DNA from: Metabacillus bambusae
Lineage (GTDB): Bacteria > Bacillota > Bacilli > Bacillales > Bacillaceae
Reading direction: 5' to 3'
NCBI RefSeq assembly: GCF_017497975.1
Contig: NZ_JAGDEL010000020.1
Span: 1 to 64,000, forward strand
DNA: 64,000 nt
Position numbers and translations under genes: made by a program. The stretch's first letter is position 1; each line of letters opens with the position of its first letter. The notes under the pieces were generated by a model. The model worked only from the letters and a program-made list of their open reading frames with translations. It was not told where the DNA came from and ran no database searches. Shown here piece by piece: positions 28,206-37,073 of the stretch.

Positions 28206-29303
28206 CTAAAATTCTATCGTTTTTCCAGTTTCAGCAGATTCATAGATAGCTTCAAGTATTTTTGTAACAACATACGCCTGCTCTGGCTTTACTAATGGCT
28301 CTTTATCTTCTAAAATAGCATCGATCCACTGTTTTGCTTCTAATTCACCCGCAGAGAGAGACTCCCCATCGAAATAAGCAACTCCACCCTCTGACGAAGT
28401 TTTTGTTTCTGTGAATTGACCATATTTCGTCGAATTAAACGTTACATGTCCTTTTCCTGCCCATGCATCGCCAAACATTTCTGCACCAGCTTCTGTTCCA
28501 CACAATGTTACCTGAGCTTCTTTAGTATTGATCATATTTAAAGCCCATGAAGCTTCTAGCATAATCGTTGCCCCGTTTTCCATCTTAATATATCCGAATG
28601 CAGAATCTTCTACTTTAAATTCCTCTTGATTCCAAGGTCCAAAGATATTTCCCTCACTTTTATCCTTCAGCTTATGGAAGACAGAACCTACGACTGATTT
28701 AGGCTTATAATTGTCCATCATCCATAAAGTTAAATCTAGTGCATGAGTTCCAATATCGATTAATGGGCCACCACCTTGTTTTTCCTTATCCATGAACACT
28801 CCCCATGTAGGAACTCCACGTCTACGAATAGCATGAGCTTTTGCAAGATATACTTCTCCTAAATCCCCTTTTTCACAAGCTTCATAGAGGGCGCTTGAAT
28901 CATTTCTAAAACGGTTCTGATAACCAATCGTTAACTTCTTTCCTGTTCTTTTTGCAGCTTCAACCATTGCTTTTGCTTCTGCAGAATTAATTGCCATTGG
29001 CTTTTCACACATAACATGTTTGCCTGCTTCTAATGCAGCAATTGAGATTTCCGCGTGGGAAACGTTTGGTGTACATACATGTACAACATCGATTGTTTCA
29101 TCTTTTAGTAGCTCGGTATAATCTTCATAAATAGTTGAGTCGCTTTGTCCGAATTCTTTTAATGCCTTTTCTGCACTTTCTCGTACAACATCACAAAATG
29201 CAACCAAGCTCACTTTATCGGTAAATTTTGATAATGACGGTAAATGCTTTTGAAAAGCAATACCACCACAACCAATAATTCCTACCTTTAACTTTTCATT
29301 CAT
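28206..29303 (-). CDS. Gfo/Idh/MocA family oxidoreductase
   Basis: The 365-residue NAD(P)-dependent sugar dehydrogenase has an N-terminal Rossmann fold with GIIGCGGIAFQKHLPSL. The EKP motif is in HVMCEKPMAINSAEAKAMVEA. The C-terminal alpha/beta domain carries GGPLIDIGTHALDLTLWMM, including the conserved D-x-G-x-H. It probably oxidises a sugar, polyol or glycoside hydroxyl. The ATG overlaps the stop of the isomerase gene (ATGA), so the two are translationally coupled. Pairs of this kind occur in inositol-like and 3-keto-glycoside pathways, but the substrate is not determined. Confidence 0.9.
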   Translation of the reverse strand: MNEKLKVGIIGCGGIAFQKHLPSLSKFTDKVSLVAFCDVVRESAEKALKEFGQSDSTIYEDYTELLKDETIDVVHVCTPNVSHAEISIAALEAGKHVMCEKPMAINSAEAKAMVEAAKRTGKKLTIGYQNRFRNDSSALYEACEKGDLGEVYLAKAHAIRRRGVPTWGVFMDKEKQGGGPLIDIGTHALDLTLWMMDNYKPKSVVGSVFHKLKDKSEGNIFGPWNQEEFKVEDSAFGYIKMENGATIMLEASWALNMINTKEAQVTLCGTEAGAEMFGDAWAGKGHVTFNSTKYGQFTETKTSSEGGVAYFDGESLSAGELEAKQWIDAILEDKEPLVKPEQAYVVTKILEAIYESAETGKTIEF

Positions 29304-30151
29304 TTTATATTCAACTCCTTACTAGTTATCATTTGATAATTCTTAAAGCTAATCGCAATGCTTTCTAGCTGTTCTTTTGTAGTCCAATCTTGCTCAACAA
29401 AGAAATACTTCGCCTTTCCAATATCATTTGCTTGTTGAATGATTTGCTTAATTTCCATCTTCCCTTCACCTAATTCTGTGAAATAATCCGGTTTGGAGAA
29501 GTCCATAAATTTCTCCATTGTGACTATCTCATCATCCATGCTCTCAAAGATGTTAATTGGTTCAACATCAACAGGTAGATCCTTTTGATGTATTAGGTCA
29601 CATCGTCCCCCTAGCTTTTTGAGGTAATCTATCGGATTTACTCCCCCTCTTAATGCCCAGTATGTATCAAACTCAATTTTAACCAAGCTAGGGTCGGTAT
29701 GTTCTAAGATGAGGTCAAAAGCTGATACACCGTCAAACTTTTGAAACTCGTGAAAATGATTATGGTAATAAAAGTCTAGTCCACTTTTCTTACAACGTTC
29801 CGCATATTGATTTAGAGCTGTAGCCTGTCTTAATACATCTTCTTTTGTCTTAAAAAAGGCAATTGGACAGACGATTGCTCTACTACCAATTTCAAGATTA
29901 AAATGAATTAGTTCATCCCAATTTGCCTTCTCTAATGGAAAGGCATGTGTTGAAACAATCTTCAAATTGAGTCTGTCTAGGTGCTGCTTTAATTCTGAAG
30001 GATTCATTCCACTCACAAGAATATCATTTTCAACATCATGAAATGCAAGTTCGATATTTCTATAGCCAATTTCAGAAATTGATTCTAACGTTCCAACATA
30101 ATCCTTTTGTAATTCATCTCTTACGGAAAACAGTTGAAGTCCTAATTCCAT
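29300..30151 (-). CDS. Sugar phosphate isomerase/epimerase (TIM barrel)
   Basis: The 283-residue protein is of the AP-endonuclease-2/xylose-isomerase-like fold. Typical pieces are the LGLQLFSVRDELQKD start, EIGYRNIELAF, and metal-ligand stretches YHNHFHEF, IEFDTYWALRGG, LIHQKD and FVEQDW. It would isomerise or epimerise a keto-sugar or inosose-type intermediate using a divalent metal. The start is the second ATG (30151), six bases after AGGAGG; the first touches the ribosome site. First gene of the operon, behind a LacI-regulated promoter. Confidence 0.88.
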   Translation of the reverse strand: MELGLQLFSVRDELQKDYVGTLESISEIGYRNIELAFHDVENDILVSGMNPSELKQHLDRLNLKIVSTHAFPLEKANWDELIHFNLEIGSRAIVCPIAFFKTKEDVLRQATALNQYAERCKKSGLDFYYHNHFHEFQKFDGVSAFDLILEHTDPSLVKIEFDTYWALRGGVNPIDYLKKLGGRCDLIHQKDLPVDVEPINIFESMDDEIVTMEKFMDFSKPDYFTELGEGKMEIKQIIQQANDIGKAKYFFVEQDWTTKEQLESIAISFKNYQMITSKELNIK

Positions 30152-30181
30152 GTTCATCCTCCTATTTTTTAGTTTCTTTTC

Positions 30182-30321
30182 AATGTAATCCGTTACATTT
30201 TTTGATACATAAAAAATTGTTGTTTAAGATTTCAAAAATAAAATGTAATCCGTTACATTGTTTGATAAAAAACTGTCAACGTTTACATTTCAGAATATTA
30301 AAAAATGTAATCCGTTACATT
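30182..30321. promoter_or_regulatory. Three identical LacI-type operators
   Basis: The 18-bp palindrome AATGTAATCCGTTACATT occurs three times (30182-30199, 30242-30259, 30304-30321). Start-to-start spacings are 60 and 62 bp, close to six helical turns, so the sites face the same side of the DNA. The third covers the predicted transcription start; the others lie in the 5' leader. This layout suits looping or roadblock repression by the LacI protein encoded just upstream. Confidence 0.85.
30274..30287. promoter_or_regulatory. cre-like site in the operon leader
   Basis: TGTCAACGTTTACA fits the looser cre consensus TGNNANCGNTNNCA. It lies between the second and third LacI operators and would add glucose repression. 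Confidence 0.5.
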
Positions 30322-30324
30322 TTG

Positions 30325-30353
30325 ATTTTAGCTTATACTGTTAAAATCGTCAA
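30325..30353 (-). promoter_or_regulatory. Promoter of the isomerase-dehydrogenase-symporter operon
   Basis: Minus-strand TTGACG (30348-30353) and TAAAAT (30325-30330) are 17 bases apart. The -35 lies within one arm of the terminator of the LacI gene (30346-30382), so the two signals overlap. Confidence 0.7.
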
Positions 30354-30382
30354 CTGCTTTTTTTAAAAGCGATTGACGATTA
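30346..30382 (-). terminator. Terminator of the LacI gene overlapping the next promoter
   Basis: ATCGTCAA and TTGACGAT, with GCTTTT/AAAAGC inside, form a strong hairpin followed by TTTT on the minus strand. Its second arm supplies the -35 of the operon promoter. Confidence 0.7.
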
Positions 30383-30384
30383 TT

Positions 30385-31401
30385 TTACTCTTTAATATCT
30401 ATGTTTACTGTTGAACCACGAAGTATTAGGTTGTGCTCTAGAGTAATATTTTGGTAGTTAGATCCCTCTTGGTTCATTTGATTAATTAAAAGCTCGAATG
30501 TTCTATATCCTAATTCATATTTTGGTTGAGCGATGGTTGTTATCTCCGGAATAGACATTAGCGCTTCTTTAGTATCATCAAAGCCTACAACCGCCACCTC
30601 ATCAGGAACTCTAATCCCATTCTTTTTCAATGCATTCACACATCCGACAGCAACTACATCGTTAATACAGAAAATAGCAGTGGGCTTATCTTCAAGTTTT
30701 AATAGATCCTTTGTGAGACATAGGCCGTCCTCATATGTAAAATCCCCAAATTTAACAAGACTTTCATCAAATTTTAGGCCAGCTTTAGCTATTGCTTCTT
30801 GATATCCTTGTAAACGCAATAAAGCAGATCCACTATTTTTGCTTCCTATCATTGCAATTCTTTTGTGACCTGACTTTATTAAATATGAAATAGCATCATA
30901 ACCTGCCTTTTTATCGTCAATGGAGACTATGGATGTATATTTTGTTTCCTTCCATTCACTACATTGGACTAAGCTGTATTGTTTACCCAGATCATCTAGT
31001 TCTTGAGGGCTTAGTGTTGAGCCAATTACAATAAGACCATCGACAAACCTATTTTTTAGCATGGCAATTAATTCTTGCTCCTTCTTTTTGCTATTTGTAG
31101 TAGGAGCAGCAATTACACTATATCCATGCCTCTGCGCGGCGTCATCAATTCCACGAAATAAGTCAAGCATGATAGGCCATATAAGACTTGGAGTTAAAAG
31201 TAATATTCTCATCGTCTGATCTCTTCTTAAGTCCCTACCAAGAAAATTAGGAGAGTAACCGAGAGTTTCAATTACTTCTAATACCTTACTGCGAGTAGCC
31301 TCCCTCACTAGAGAGCTATTATTTATTACCCTTGAGACTGTTGCTACTGATACATTTGCTCTTTTCGCAACATCTTGTATAGTTAAGTTTTTACTTTCCA
31401 T
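30385..31401 (-). CDS. LacI family transcriptional repressor
   Basis: This 338-residue regulator has the N-terminal LacI HTH (TIQDVAKRANVSVATVSRVI, then the NNSSLVREATRSKV hinge region). A periplasmic-binding-protein-like sugar sensor domain follows. The start is the ATG at 31401 (MESKNLT), five bases after AAAGGAG; the longer frame adds 27 unlikely residues. It lies directly upstream of the sugar operon on the same strand. The operon's three palindromes have the TAA-N-CG-N-TTA look of LacI-family sites, so it is the likely repressor. Its inducer should be the substrate of the GPH symporter. Confidence 0.92.
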   Translation of the reverse strand: MESKNLTIQDVAKRANVSVATVSRVINNSSLVREATRSKVLEVIETLGYSPNFLGRDLRRDQTMRILLLTPSLIWPIMLDLFRGIDDAAQRHGYSVIAAPTTNSKKKEQELIAMLKNRFVDGLIVIGSTLSPQELDDLGKQYSLVQCSEWKETKYTSIVSIDDKKAGYDAISYLIKSGHKRIAMIGSKNSGSALLRLQGYQEAIAKAGLKFDESLVKFGDFTYEDGLCLTKDLLKLEDKPTAIFCINDVVAVGCVNALKKNGIRVPDEVAVVGFDDTKEALMSIPEITTIAQPKYELGYRTFELLINQMNQEGSNYQNITLEHNLILRGSTVNIDIKE

Positions 31402-31470
31402 GATAACTCCTTTAATTTTAAACACATTTTTCAACCAATATCCTTGTTTATATATCACTAGCATATATAC

Positions 31471-31496
31471 ATCACTATTCATAGTGATAAATTATA
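31471..31496 (-). promoter_or_regulatory. Palindrome and -10 box at the LacI gene
   Basis: ATCACTAT-TC-ATAGTGAT (31471-31488) is a perfect dyad right after a minus-strand TATAAT (31491-31496). Its sequence differs from the three operon operators, so a different regulator, or none, may act here. The rest of the gap to 31740 shows nothing recognised. Confidence 0.45.
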
Positions 31497-31740
31497 CGAT
31501 TAGTCAGTTTACATTTTATTATAATTATATCCGATATTCTATTAAGTGTATTGAGAGAGAGAAATAAAATTTTAAATAGCAACTTAATCATCTTCTATCA
31601 ATTAAGTTGCAACTTAACAAATATGAAACTCATTATATATTTAACATATGCGAATAGACTCCTACTTGCAAAGTTATCAAGTTTTGTACCGAATTCGAAT
31701 TTTTTCGACGTGTTGCCCACCCTAATTTTTTCCTAATTGT

Positions 31741-31783
31741 GAAAAAGCCCTTCATCAAGAATCAATTGAAAAAAGGCTTTTTC
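31741..31783 (-). terminator. Terminator after the ABC permease gene
   Basis: GAAAAAGCC (31741-31749) and GGCTTTTTC (31775-31783) form a stem that supplies its own T-rich tail on the minus strand. Confidence 0.65.
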
Positions 31784-31793
31784 CATTAAGCTA

Positions 31794-33398
31794 TTACCCA
31801 GTAATATCACGTTTTCTATATCCAATAAACCCTATAATCATCAAAACGATGGCAATACAGGTCAAAATGGTCATCTTTAATACATTCATCTCTTCTACTG
31901 GAAGTTGAGGGATATTGCCGAATGGGGATAGATTCCTCATCCAGTCAGGAAATTGCAGCAATCCACCTAAGTAAACCACAAGGAACGAATATCCTAAATA
32001 CAGCCAGATAAATCCGGTGAATTTCGGGAATATTCCAATAAGCAGCACGGCCAAACCAATCATCAACCACATAGCTGGTAAATAAACCATAGCTGCTTCA
32101 AACATGACATCAAAGGAAATCGGATCTTCCATCACAGAGGCTGCAGCTGACCACAATCCAACTAACGCAAGAAATAACATGACTAACCCAAAGATCATCG
32201 AAAGAATAAGATAGCTTCCTATTACTTTTGAACGTGATACCGCACGAGAAAGTAAATGCTCGGTCCGGCTCTTTTTCTCCTCCGCTTTTAGCTTTAATAT
32301 AAACATTAACGCAGGTATCGTACAGATCATCGAAATGACGGACATTAGCATCGATAAAAATTGCTCAGTTAAAGATAACCCATTATCAGGTGTTAATAAA
32401 TTCGTCAGCATTTCATTATTAGAAAAAAACGATTCTAAATCACCAAAAACTGATCCATAGGATGCTCCTAAGACATACAACCCAATGGCCCAAGAAATGA
32501 TCCCAGTTCTCTGGAGTCTAAAAGCAAGACCAAACGGACTTTGCAAAAAACGTGATGCATGTTTTCGGCCTGGCTTTGCAGGTAAAAAGCCCGAATCCAA
32601 ATCTCGAATCGTATTTAAATAGAAGGCAACAACAACTAGAATGCTAGAAGCTCCAACTGTTAAGATAATCGGCCACCACAGATTATTCACATATACTTCT
32701 GTCCTTAAAATCCACCCAAGCGGAGAAAACCAAGAAACGGTTTCATAACTTACATCCCCTACTGCTCTTAGGAGATAAGCTCCCACTAGTACTGTAAATG
32801 ACAGGCCAATTGTACCTCGAGCATTTTCTGATAGCTGGGCAAACAATAGAGTGATCGCAGTGAAGAAAATACCTGTAGCTCCTAAAGCTGCCCCATAAAG
32901 AAGTGAGCCTTCTAAATCAATGCTTTCAATTTGCAGGCTATATAAGCCAAGTCCAATGATTAATGCTAAAAGTACATTTATGCTAAACAGGACGAGGAAT
33001 GTAGCACTTGCATTTGATAGCCTCCCTACTGGAAGTGAGCGAATTAATTCTATTCTCCCCTCCTCTTCATCTGCCCTTGTGTGACGAGCAACAAGCAAAA
33101 TGCTCATAATCGCTACAACCATCGCAGTAAAAAGCAGCATTTGATGGGCCATCATTGGTCCAGCAGTATAGTGATCAAGGCCATACCCTGGTCCAACCAT
33201 TGCAGTCATCGCGGGATTTCTCATCGTCTCAGCAATCGCCTGTCTTTCTTGTGCAGATTTATATAAACCTGTAAATGCTGAGGCAGTAATGATGGTAATG
33301 AAAGATAAAGCAATCAACCAAATCGGGATCCGTAACCGATCGCGTCGGAGAATGAAACGGGCCATTCTTTTCGTTTGACTGTATAGCTGTTTCCACAT
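31794..33398 (-). CDS. ABC exporter permease (polyketide-exporter-like)
   Basis: The 534-residue integral membrane protein has about twelve hydrophobic segments in two similar halves. It matches the large ABC-2 permeases annotated as exporters of polyketide antibiotics. The loop VARHTRADEEEGRIELIRSLPVGR after the first segments is characteristic. It should form an efflux pump with the ATPase encoded upstream, whose stop overlaps its ATG by one base (TAATG). The exported compound is unknown. A TetR gene is divergent. Confidence 0.85.
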   Translation of the reverse strand: MWKQLYSQTKRMARFILRRDRLRIPIWLIALSFITIITASAFTGLYKSAQERQAIAETMRNPAMTAMVGPGYGLDHYTAGPMMAHQMLLFTAMVVAIMSILLVARHTRADEEEGRIELIRSLPVGRLSNASATFLVLFSINVLLALIIGLGLYSLQIESIDLEGSLLYGAALGATGIFFTAITLLFAQLSENARGTIGLSFTVLVGAYLLRAVGDVSYETVSWFSPLGWILRTEVYVNNLWWPIILTVGASSILVVVAFYLNTIRDLDSGFLPAKPGRKHASRFLQSPFGLAFRLQRTGIISWAIGLYVLGASYGSVFGDLESFFSNNEMLTNLLTPDNGLSLTEQFLSMLMSVISMICTIPALMFILKLKAEEKKSRTEHLLSRAVSRSKVIGSYLILSMIFGLVMLFLALVGLWSAAASVMEDPISFDVMFEAAMVYLPAMWLMIGLAVLLIGIFPKFTGFIWLYLGYSFLVVYLGGLLQFPDWMRNLSPFGNIPQLPVEEMNVLKMTILTCIAIVLMIIGFIGYRKRDITG

Positions 33399-34312
33399 TA
33401 GGATACACCTCCACCTGTATTGGCAATTGAACCTGTACCTTGGTAATGGCGCATAAATAAATCTTCCAAAGTAGGTGGTGAGCTCTCAAGTTTCACTAGG
33501 CCAAACTGACTAATATACTGCATAACCGTGTCAAGCTCATTTGAATCTACTTGAAATGAAAGTCCATGATCGACCTTTTCAATATCGTGAACCCCTTTTA
33601 GTTCACCTAAAGAGGTGATCAGTCGCTTCGTATCAACAAGAAGATTCGTTCTTGTTAAGTGACGAAGCTCATGTAATGTACCCGTTTCAATGATTTTCCC
33701 CTGGCGAATGATTCCAACCGTATCACATAATTTCTCAACCTCTGATAAAATATGGCTGGAAAGCAGAACACTTTTCCCAGCTGCTTTTACATCTATGATA
33801 CAATCTTGAAATACTTTTTCCATTAAGGGATCAAGACCTGATGTTGGCTCATCTAGAATATACAGGTCGGCATCAGAAGAAAAAGCAGCAATTAACGCAA
33901 CCTTTTGGCGATTACCCTTTGAATAGGTTCGACACTTTTTAGATGGATCTAGTTTAAATCTTTCAATCAATTCCTCACGTCGTCTTTTGTTCGTCGTCCC
34001 ACGCAATGTCATAAATAGGTCAATAACTTCCCCGCCTGTTAAGTTCGGCCATAGATTCACATCGCCAGGTACATACGCAATCCGCTTATGAATGTCAACA
34101 GCATCCTTCCAAGCATCCTTGCCAAAAATCATCGCTTTTCCTTCTGATGCTTTCAAAATTCCTAATAAAATCCGAATCGTTGTTGACTTTCCTGCCCCAT
34201 TCGGACCAATAAAACCATAGACTTCCCCACGATTAACTTCTATATTTACTCCGTTTAATGCAATGAATTTTCCAAATTTCTTCGTCACATTCGTTGTTTT
34301 CAATATCGACAT
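33398..34312 (-). CDS. ABC exporter ATP-binding protein
   Basis: This 304-residue ATPase has Walker A GPNGAGKST and Walker B LYILDEPTSGLDP. The signature is the less common YSKGNRQKVALIAA, and the H-loop is LLSSHILSEVE. About 85 C-terminal residues form the DrrA-like extension. The start is the ATG at 34312, seven bases after GGGGAGG; an in-frame TTG upstream overlaps that site. It powers the permease encoded downstream. The unit is divergent from a TetR repressor gene, the usual layout for drug efflux. Confidence 0.92.
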   Translation of the reverse strand: MSILKTTNVTKKFGKFIALNGVNIEVNRGEVYGFIGPNGAGKSTTIRILLGILKASEGKAMIFGKDAWKDAVDIHKRIAYVPGDVNLWPNLTGGEVIDLFMTLRGTTNKRRREELIERFKLDPSKKCRTYSKGNRQKVALIAAFSSDADLYILDEPTSGLDPLMEKVFQDCIIDVKAAGKSVLLSSHILSEVEKLCDTVGIIRQGKIIETGTLHELRHLTRTNLLVDTKRLITSLGELKGVHDIEKVDHGLSFQVDSNELDTVMQYISQFGLVKLESSPPTLEDLFMRHYQGTGSIANTGGGVS

Positions 34313-34398
34313 GTCAGATCCTCCCCGCAATATCCTAATGACTTAGAGTTACCATTCCATTTACAATTCGTTAGGTTATGAAATATTTAAACTTATAT

Positions 34399-34445
34399 AG
34401 TTCATAATATACAAAATATATCTCATTGACAATATTTTATGAACT
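34399..34445 (-). promoter_or_regulatory. ABC exporter promoter framed by an inverted repeat
   Basis: Minus-strand TTGTCA (34427-34432) and TATTAT (34404-34409) are 17 bases apart. AGTTCATAA (34399-34407) and TTATGAACT (34437-34445) frame them as inverted arms. These arms are the likely contact sites of the divergent TetR protein. Confidence 0.6.
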
Positions 34446-34499
34446 ATTTCATTTGTTTTATTACATAAATTTCATTAAACTAAAAATGAGGTGAAAGAA

Positions 34500-35087
34500 A
34501 TGGACGGCTTCCAAAGGCGAAGAGAACAAAAAAAACAGAATATCCTAGAGGCGGCATTAACGTTATTTATGGAATATGGAATTCAAAAGGTTTCGATTTC
34601 AGAAATAGCGAAAAAAGCAAATGTCTCGCAAGTGACAATCTATAATTATTTTGAAAGTAAGCATAAGTTAATTCATGATGTGTTCATTTATTATATTGAA
34701 AAATCATACACTCAATTTGAAAAAATTGTTTTTGCTGACATCCCTTTTCCAGAAAAAATAAAACAGTTCATTTTTTCGAAAAAAGAAACAGCCAAACAAA
34801 TTCATGTAGAGCTATATCAGCATTTGATGAAGGAATATTCTCAAGAAGGTAATTATATCGAAGGTCTTTATACCCAAAAGGTCATACCTCTTTTTACTCA
34901 CCTATTAAAGGAAGGAAAGGAACAGGGGTTTGTTGATCCAAATTTATCAAATGAAGCAATTTTATTTTATGTAAAGATGCTGAGTGATTATATTCAAAGA
35001 GAAGAGGTCTATCAGAGCATATTGCCGATGACGGAGGATATTACGAATATTTTCTTTTATGGGATTGTTGGTAAAAGGGATAATTAA
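34500..35087 (+). CDS. TetR family transcriptional regulator
   Basis: This 195-residue repressor has an N-terminal TetR HTH (NILEAALTLFMEYGIQKVSI followed by SEIAKKANVSQVTIYNYFESKHKL). A helical ligand domain follows. The start is the ATG at 34500, six bases after GAGGTG; a GTG three codons upstream lies within the site. It probably represses the divergent ABC exporter genes and itself through the inverted repeat at 34399-34445. The terminator at 35126-35151 follows. Confidence 0.92.
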   Translation: MDGFQRRREQKKQNILEAALTLFMEYGIQKVSISEIAKKANVSQVTIYNYFESKHKLIHDVFIYYIEKSYTQFEKIVFADIPFPEKIKQFIFSKKETAKQIHVELYQHLMKEYSQEGNYIEGLYTQKVIPLFTHLLKEGKEQGFVDPNLSNEAILFYVKMLSDYIQREEVYQSILPMTEDITNIFFYGIVGKRDN

Positions 35088-35125
35088 ACTATTTTTTGAC
35101 TATTTCGATTGCCGAAAAATACAAA

Positions 35126-35151
35126 TCCTCAACGCTTGCATTCGTTGAGGA
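35126..35151 (+). terminator. Terminator after the TetR gene
   Basis: TCCTCAACG (35126-35134) pairs with CGTTGAGGA (35143-35151), and AATAAATTTTT follows. Confidence 0.75.
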
Positions 35152-35234
35152 AATAAATTTTTCAGCAATGATAAATAATTCTTTGAATAGATACGTAATT
35201 AATAAAATGCTGAAAAAGCAGGGATTTATTAAGA

Positions 35235-35984
35235 TTATTTTCCTTCGAGTGTTTCTTCTGTTTTCTCTTTAGATAAAAACCAACCACCTAAAGCGATAAT
35301 CAGCATAACTGACCAGAAAATTGACTTCCAAATGACACCTTCAACAAAATCATGAGAAATAATGTGTACCGAAGGATGTGCAAGAGTATGCATTAATAAC
35401 TTAACCCCTACCCAACCAACTAATAGCATAGCCGCTTTTTCGAGACTAGGACGCTTGGTTAATAACCTAACAAAGACTCCTGCTGCAAAGCGAATGACAA
35501 TTAAACCTGCAATTGCACCAATAATAATAACAATAAATTTAGCGCCATCCATACCACCAATATCACCCATAGTCGTATCAGGCAAATCAACAACAAGAGC
35601 TACTGCTGCTAATATTGAATCAACAGCAAATGCGATATCTGCTAAAGCAATTTGTGCCACAGTCATCCCATAGCTTTTCACTTTTTTCTCTTTTTCATCG
35701 TTGTGCTTTTTTAATAAATGTCTTAAAGCGATGAAAATTAAATAAGCAGCCCCAATTGCTTGAACTTGCCAAACGTGGAATAGGTACGAAATGATAAAAA
35801 TTGCACCAATTCTAAAGATAAAAGCTAATAACAAACCTATATTAATAGCTTTTTTTTGCTGTTCTTCAGGTAAATGCTTTGCCATAATAGCTAAAACTAA
35901 AGCATTATCAGCAGATAATAAACCTTCTAAAAGAATCAGAATAATTAAAACCCAGCCATATTCTAATAATAAAGATAGTTCCAT
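35235..35984 (-). CDS. TerC family integral membrane protein
   Basis: The 249-residue protein has seven hydrophobic helices. It carries the TerC family acidic motifs EGLLSADNALVLA near residue 20 and ADIAFAVDSILAAVAL near 118. Family members in B. subtilis (YkoY/YceF type) export manganese and supply metal to secreted enzymes. The conserved Asp residues in both motifs are present. An AGGAGGG site precedes the ATG. I looked for a yybP-ykoY manganese riboswitch in the leader, since ykoY often has one, and did not find it. Confidence 0.9.
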   Translation of the reverse strand: MELSLLLEYGWVLIILILLEGLLSADNALVLAIMAKHLPEEQQKKAINIGLLLAFIFRIGAIFIISYLFHVWQVQAIGAAYLIFIALRHLLKKHNDEKEKKVKSYGMTVAQIALADIAFAVDSILAAVALVVDLPDTTMGDIGGMDGAKFIVIIIGAIAGLIVIRFAAGVFVRLLTKRPSLEKAAMLLVGWVGVKLLMHTLAHPSVHIISHDFVEGVIWKSIFWSVMLIIALGGWFLSKEKTEETLEGK

Positions 35985-36460
35985 AATACCCTCCTAAAAA
36001 TAGTGAAAACACAACTTTTATGACAAAAGTAAATCATTTGTTGAAATTTTAGTGGATTTTTGTTCTTTTCTTTCTCCGATATTGTCCCATTATAGCCAGT
36101 CCATTATTCAATACAAGCACCGTAAGATTAGTTTACATTGTTTTGGTCTATTACGATTTAATTCTTTGATTAATATGTATAGTAATGATAAATACTACTA
36201 GAGATAAAGTGAACAAATAGCTGTTTTTGTAAGTTTTTATATCCCTCCTTTTCTAACTATTAGGAAATCGAAAAAGTCTTAACATAACATCCAATTTTTT
36301 TAAGTTTTTAACAATGATTTTATTGCTTACTTTAGACGTACAAGGTGACGATGCTTTAATAAAAGAATCTCACACGATTTCAAATTGTACAATTATTATT
36401 TTCCATATTTTTATATCAATTGAATAATTTCACAAAATCAAAGCATTCTAATATGTGTTT
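35985..36460. other. Intergenic region, nothing recognised
   Basis: About 475 bases of AT-rich sequence separate two divergent genes. It must hold promoters for both, but I see no clear consensus pair, RNA motif or repeat. Confidence 0.4.
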
Positions 36461-36475
36461 AGGAGGTGAAAGTAA

Positions 36476-36640
36476 TTGTCAAATCAATCCAATGATAATA
36501 AGCAGCAAAAAAGCAATGCACAAAGTAATAATCAAGGGTCAGAATATCACAGAGAGCATGCTGGTAAAGTTGAAGGGTATGGAGAACCGTATCCAAATGC
36601 TAACAGTTTAAATAATATGACTGATACCACAGATCAATAA
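36476..36640 (+). CDS. Small hydrophilic protein (54 residues), perhaps spore-related
   Basis: A TTG at 36476 follows a perfect AGGAGGTG at spacing 7. It opens a 54-residue frame, starting MSNQSNDNKQQKSNAQSNNQ and ending in NNMTDTTDQ. It is very rich in Asn, Gln and Ser, with a central HREHAGKVEGYGEPYPNA block. Composition and size resemble small acid-soluble or coat-associated spore proteins, but I cannot place it in a named family. A strong terminator follows directly. The longer frame overlapping it has no ribosome site. Confidence 0.6.
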   Translation: MSNQSNDNKQQKSNAQSNNQGSEYHREHAGKVEGYGEPYPNANSLNNMTDTTDQ

Positions 36641-36650
36641 ATAGCAAATA

Positions 36651-36702
36651 ACCCATCCCCTCCTTATCAAGCTTGCTGTTTGATTGAAGAAGGGGTTTTC
36701 TG
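36651..36702 (+). terminator. Terminator after the small hydrophilic protein
   Basis: The CCCCTCCTTATCAA / TTTGATTGAAGAAGGGG stem ends in GGGGTTTTC. It begins ten bases after the stop. Confidence 0.75.
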
Positions 36703-37058
36703 CTTATAACTACTTTTGTACGATTTCGAGCATGTCAATTGTACTTTCCCTCATTAAAATGATTTTAAACTTTTTTGCAAGTTTTGCCTAATCTTTTAAT
36801 TCCCTTTCTACTCCATTAAAAATAATACAACCAGATGAATCGAGTGTGAAGAATTTACCTTTCACATAATACTTCCTTGATATCTATCATAAAATAACTT
36901 TTTTCTAATACATGGACAACCTATCTATTCAATCCGCTCTATAGGTTCAAAACATTATGCCATAACATAATGTTTAGATCATGACAGCTTTAGGGTAAAA
37001 AAGAATTACTAGATTACTAGTTAGAATCTAGGGTTTACTAACAAAATTCGATAAATAC
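36703..37058. other. Intergenic region, nothing recognised
   Basis: About 355 bases precede the ATP-grasp gene. No ORF with a ribosome site, RNA motif or repeat is visible. The ATP-grasp promoter should lie at its right end. Confidence 0.4.
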
Positions 37059-37073
37059 ATGGGAGGTAAGGGT

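Noticed and set aside
35985-36250. Possible yybP-ykoY manganese riboswitch before the TerC gene
   Set aside because: I looked for the conserved paired loops of that class on the minus strand and did not find them.
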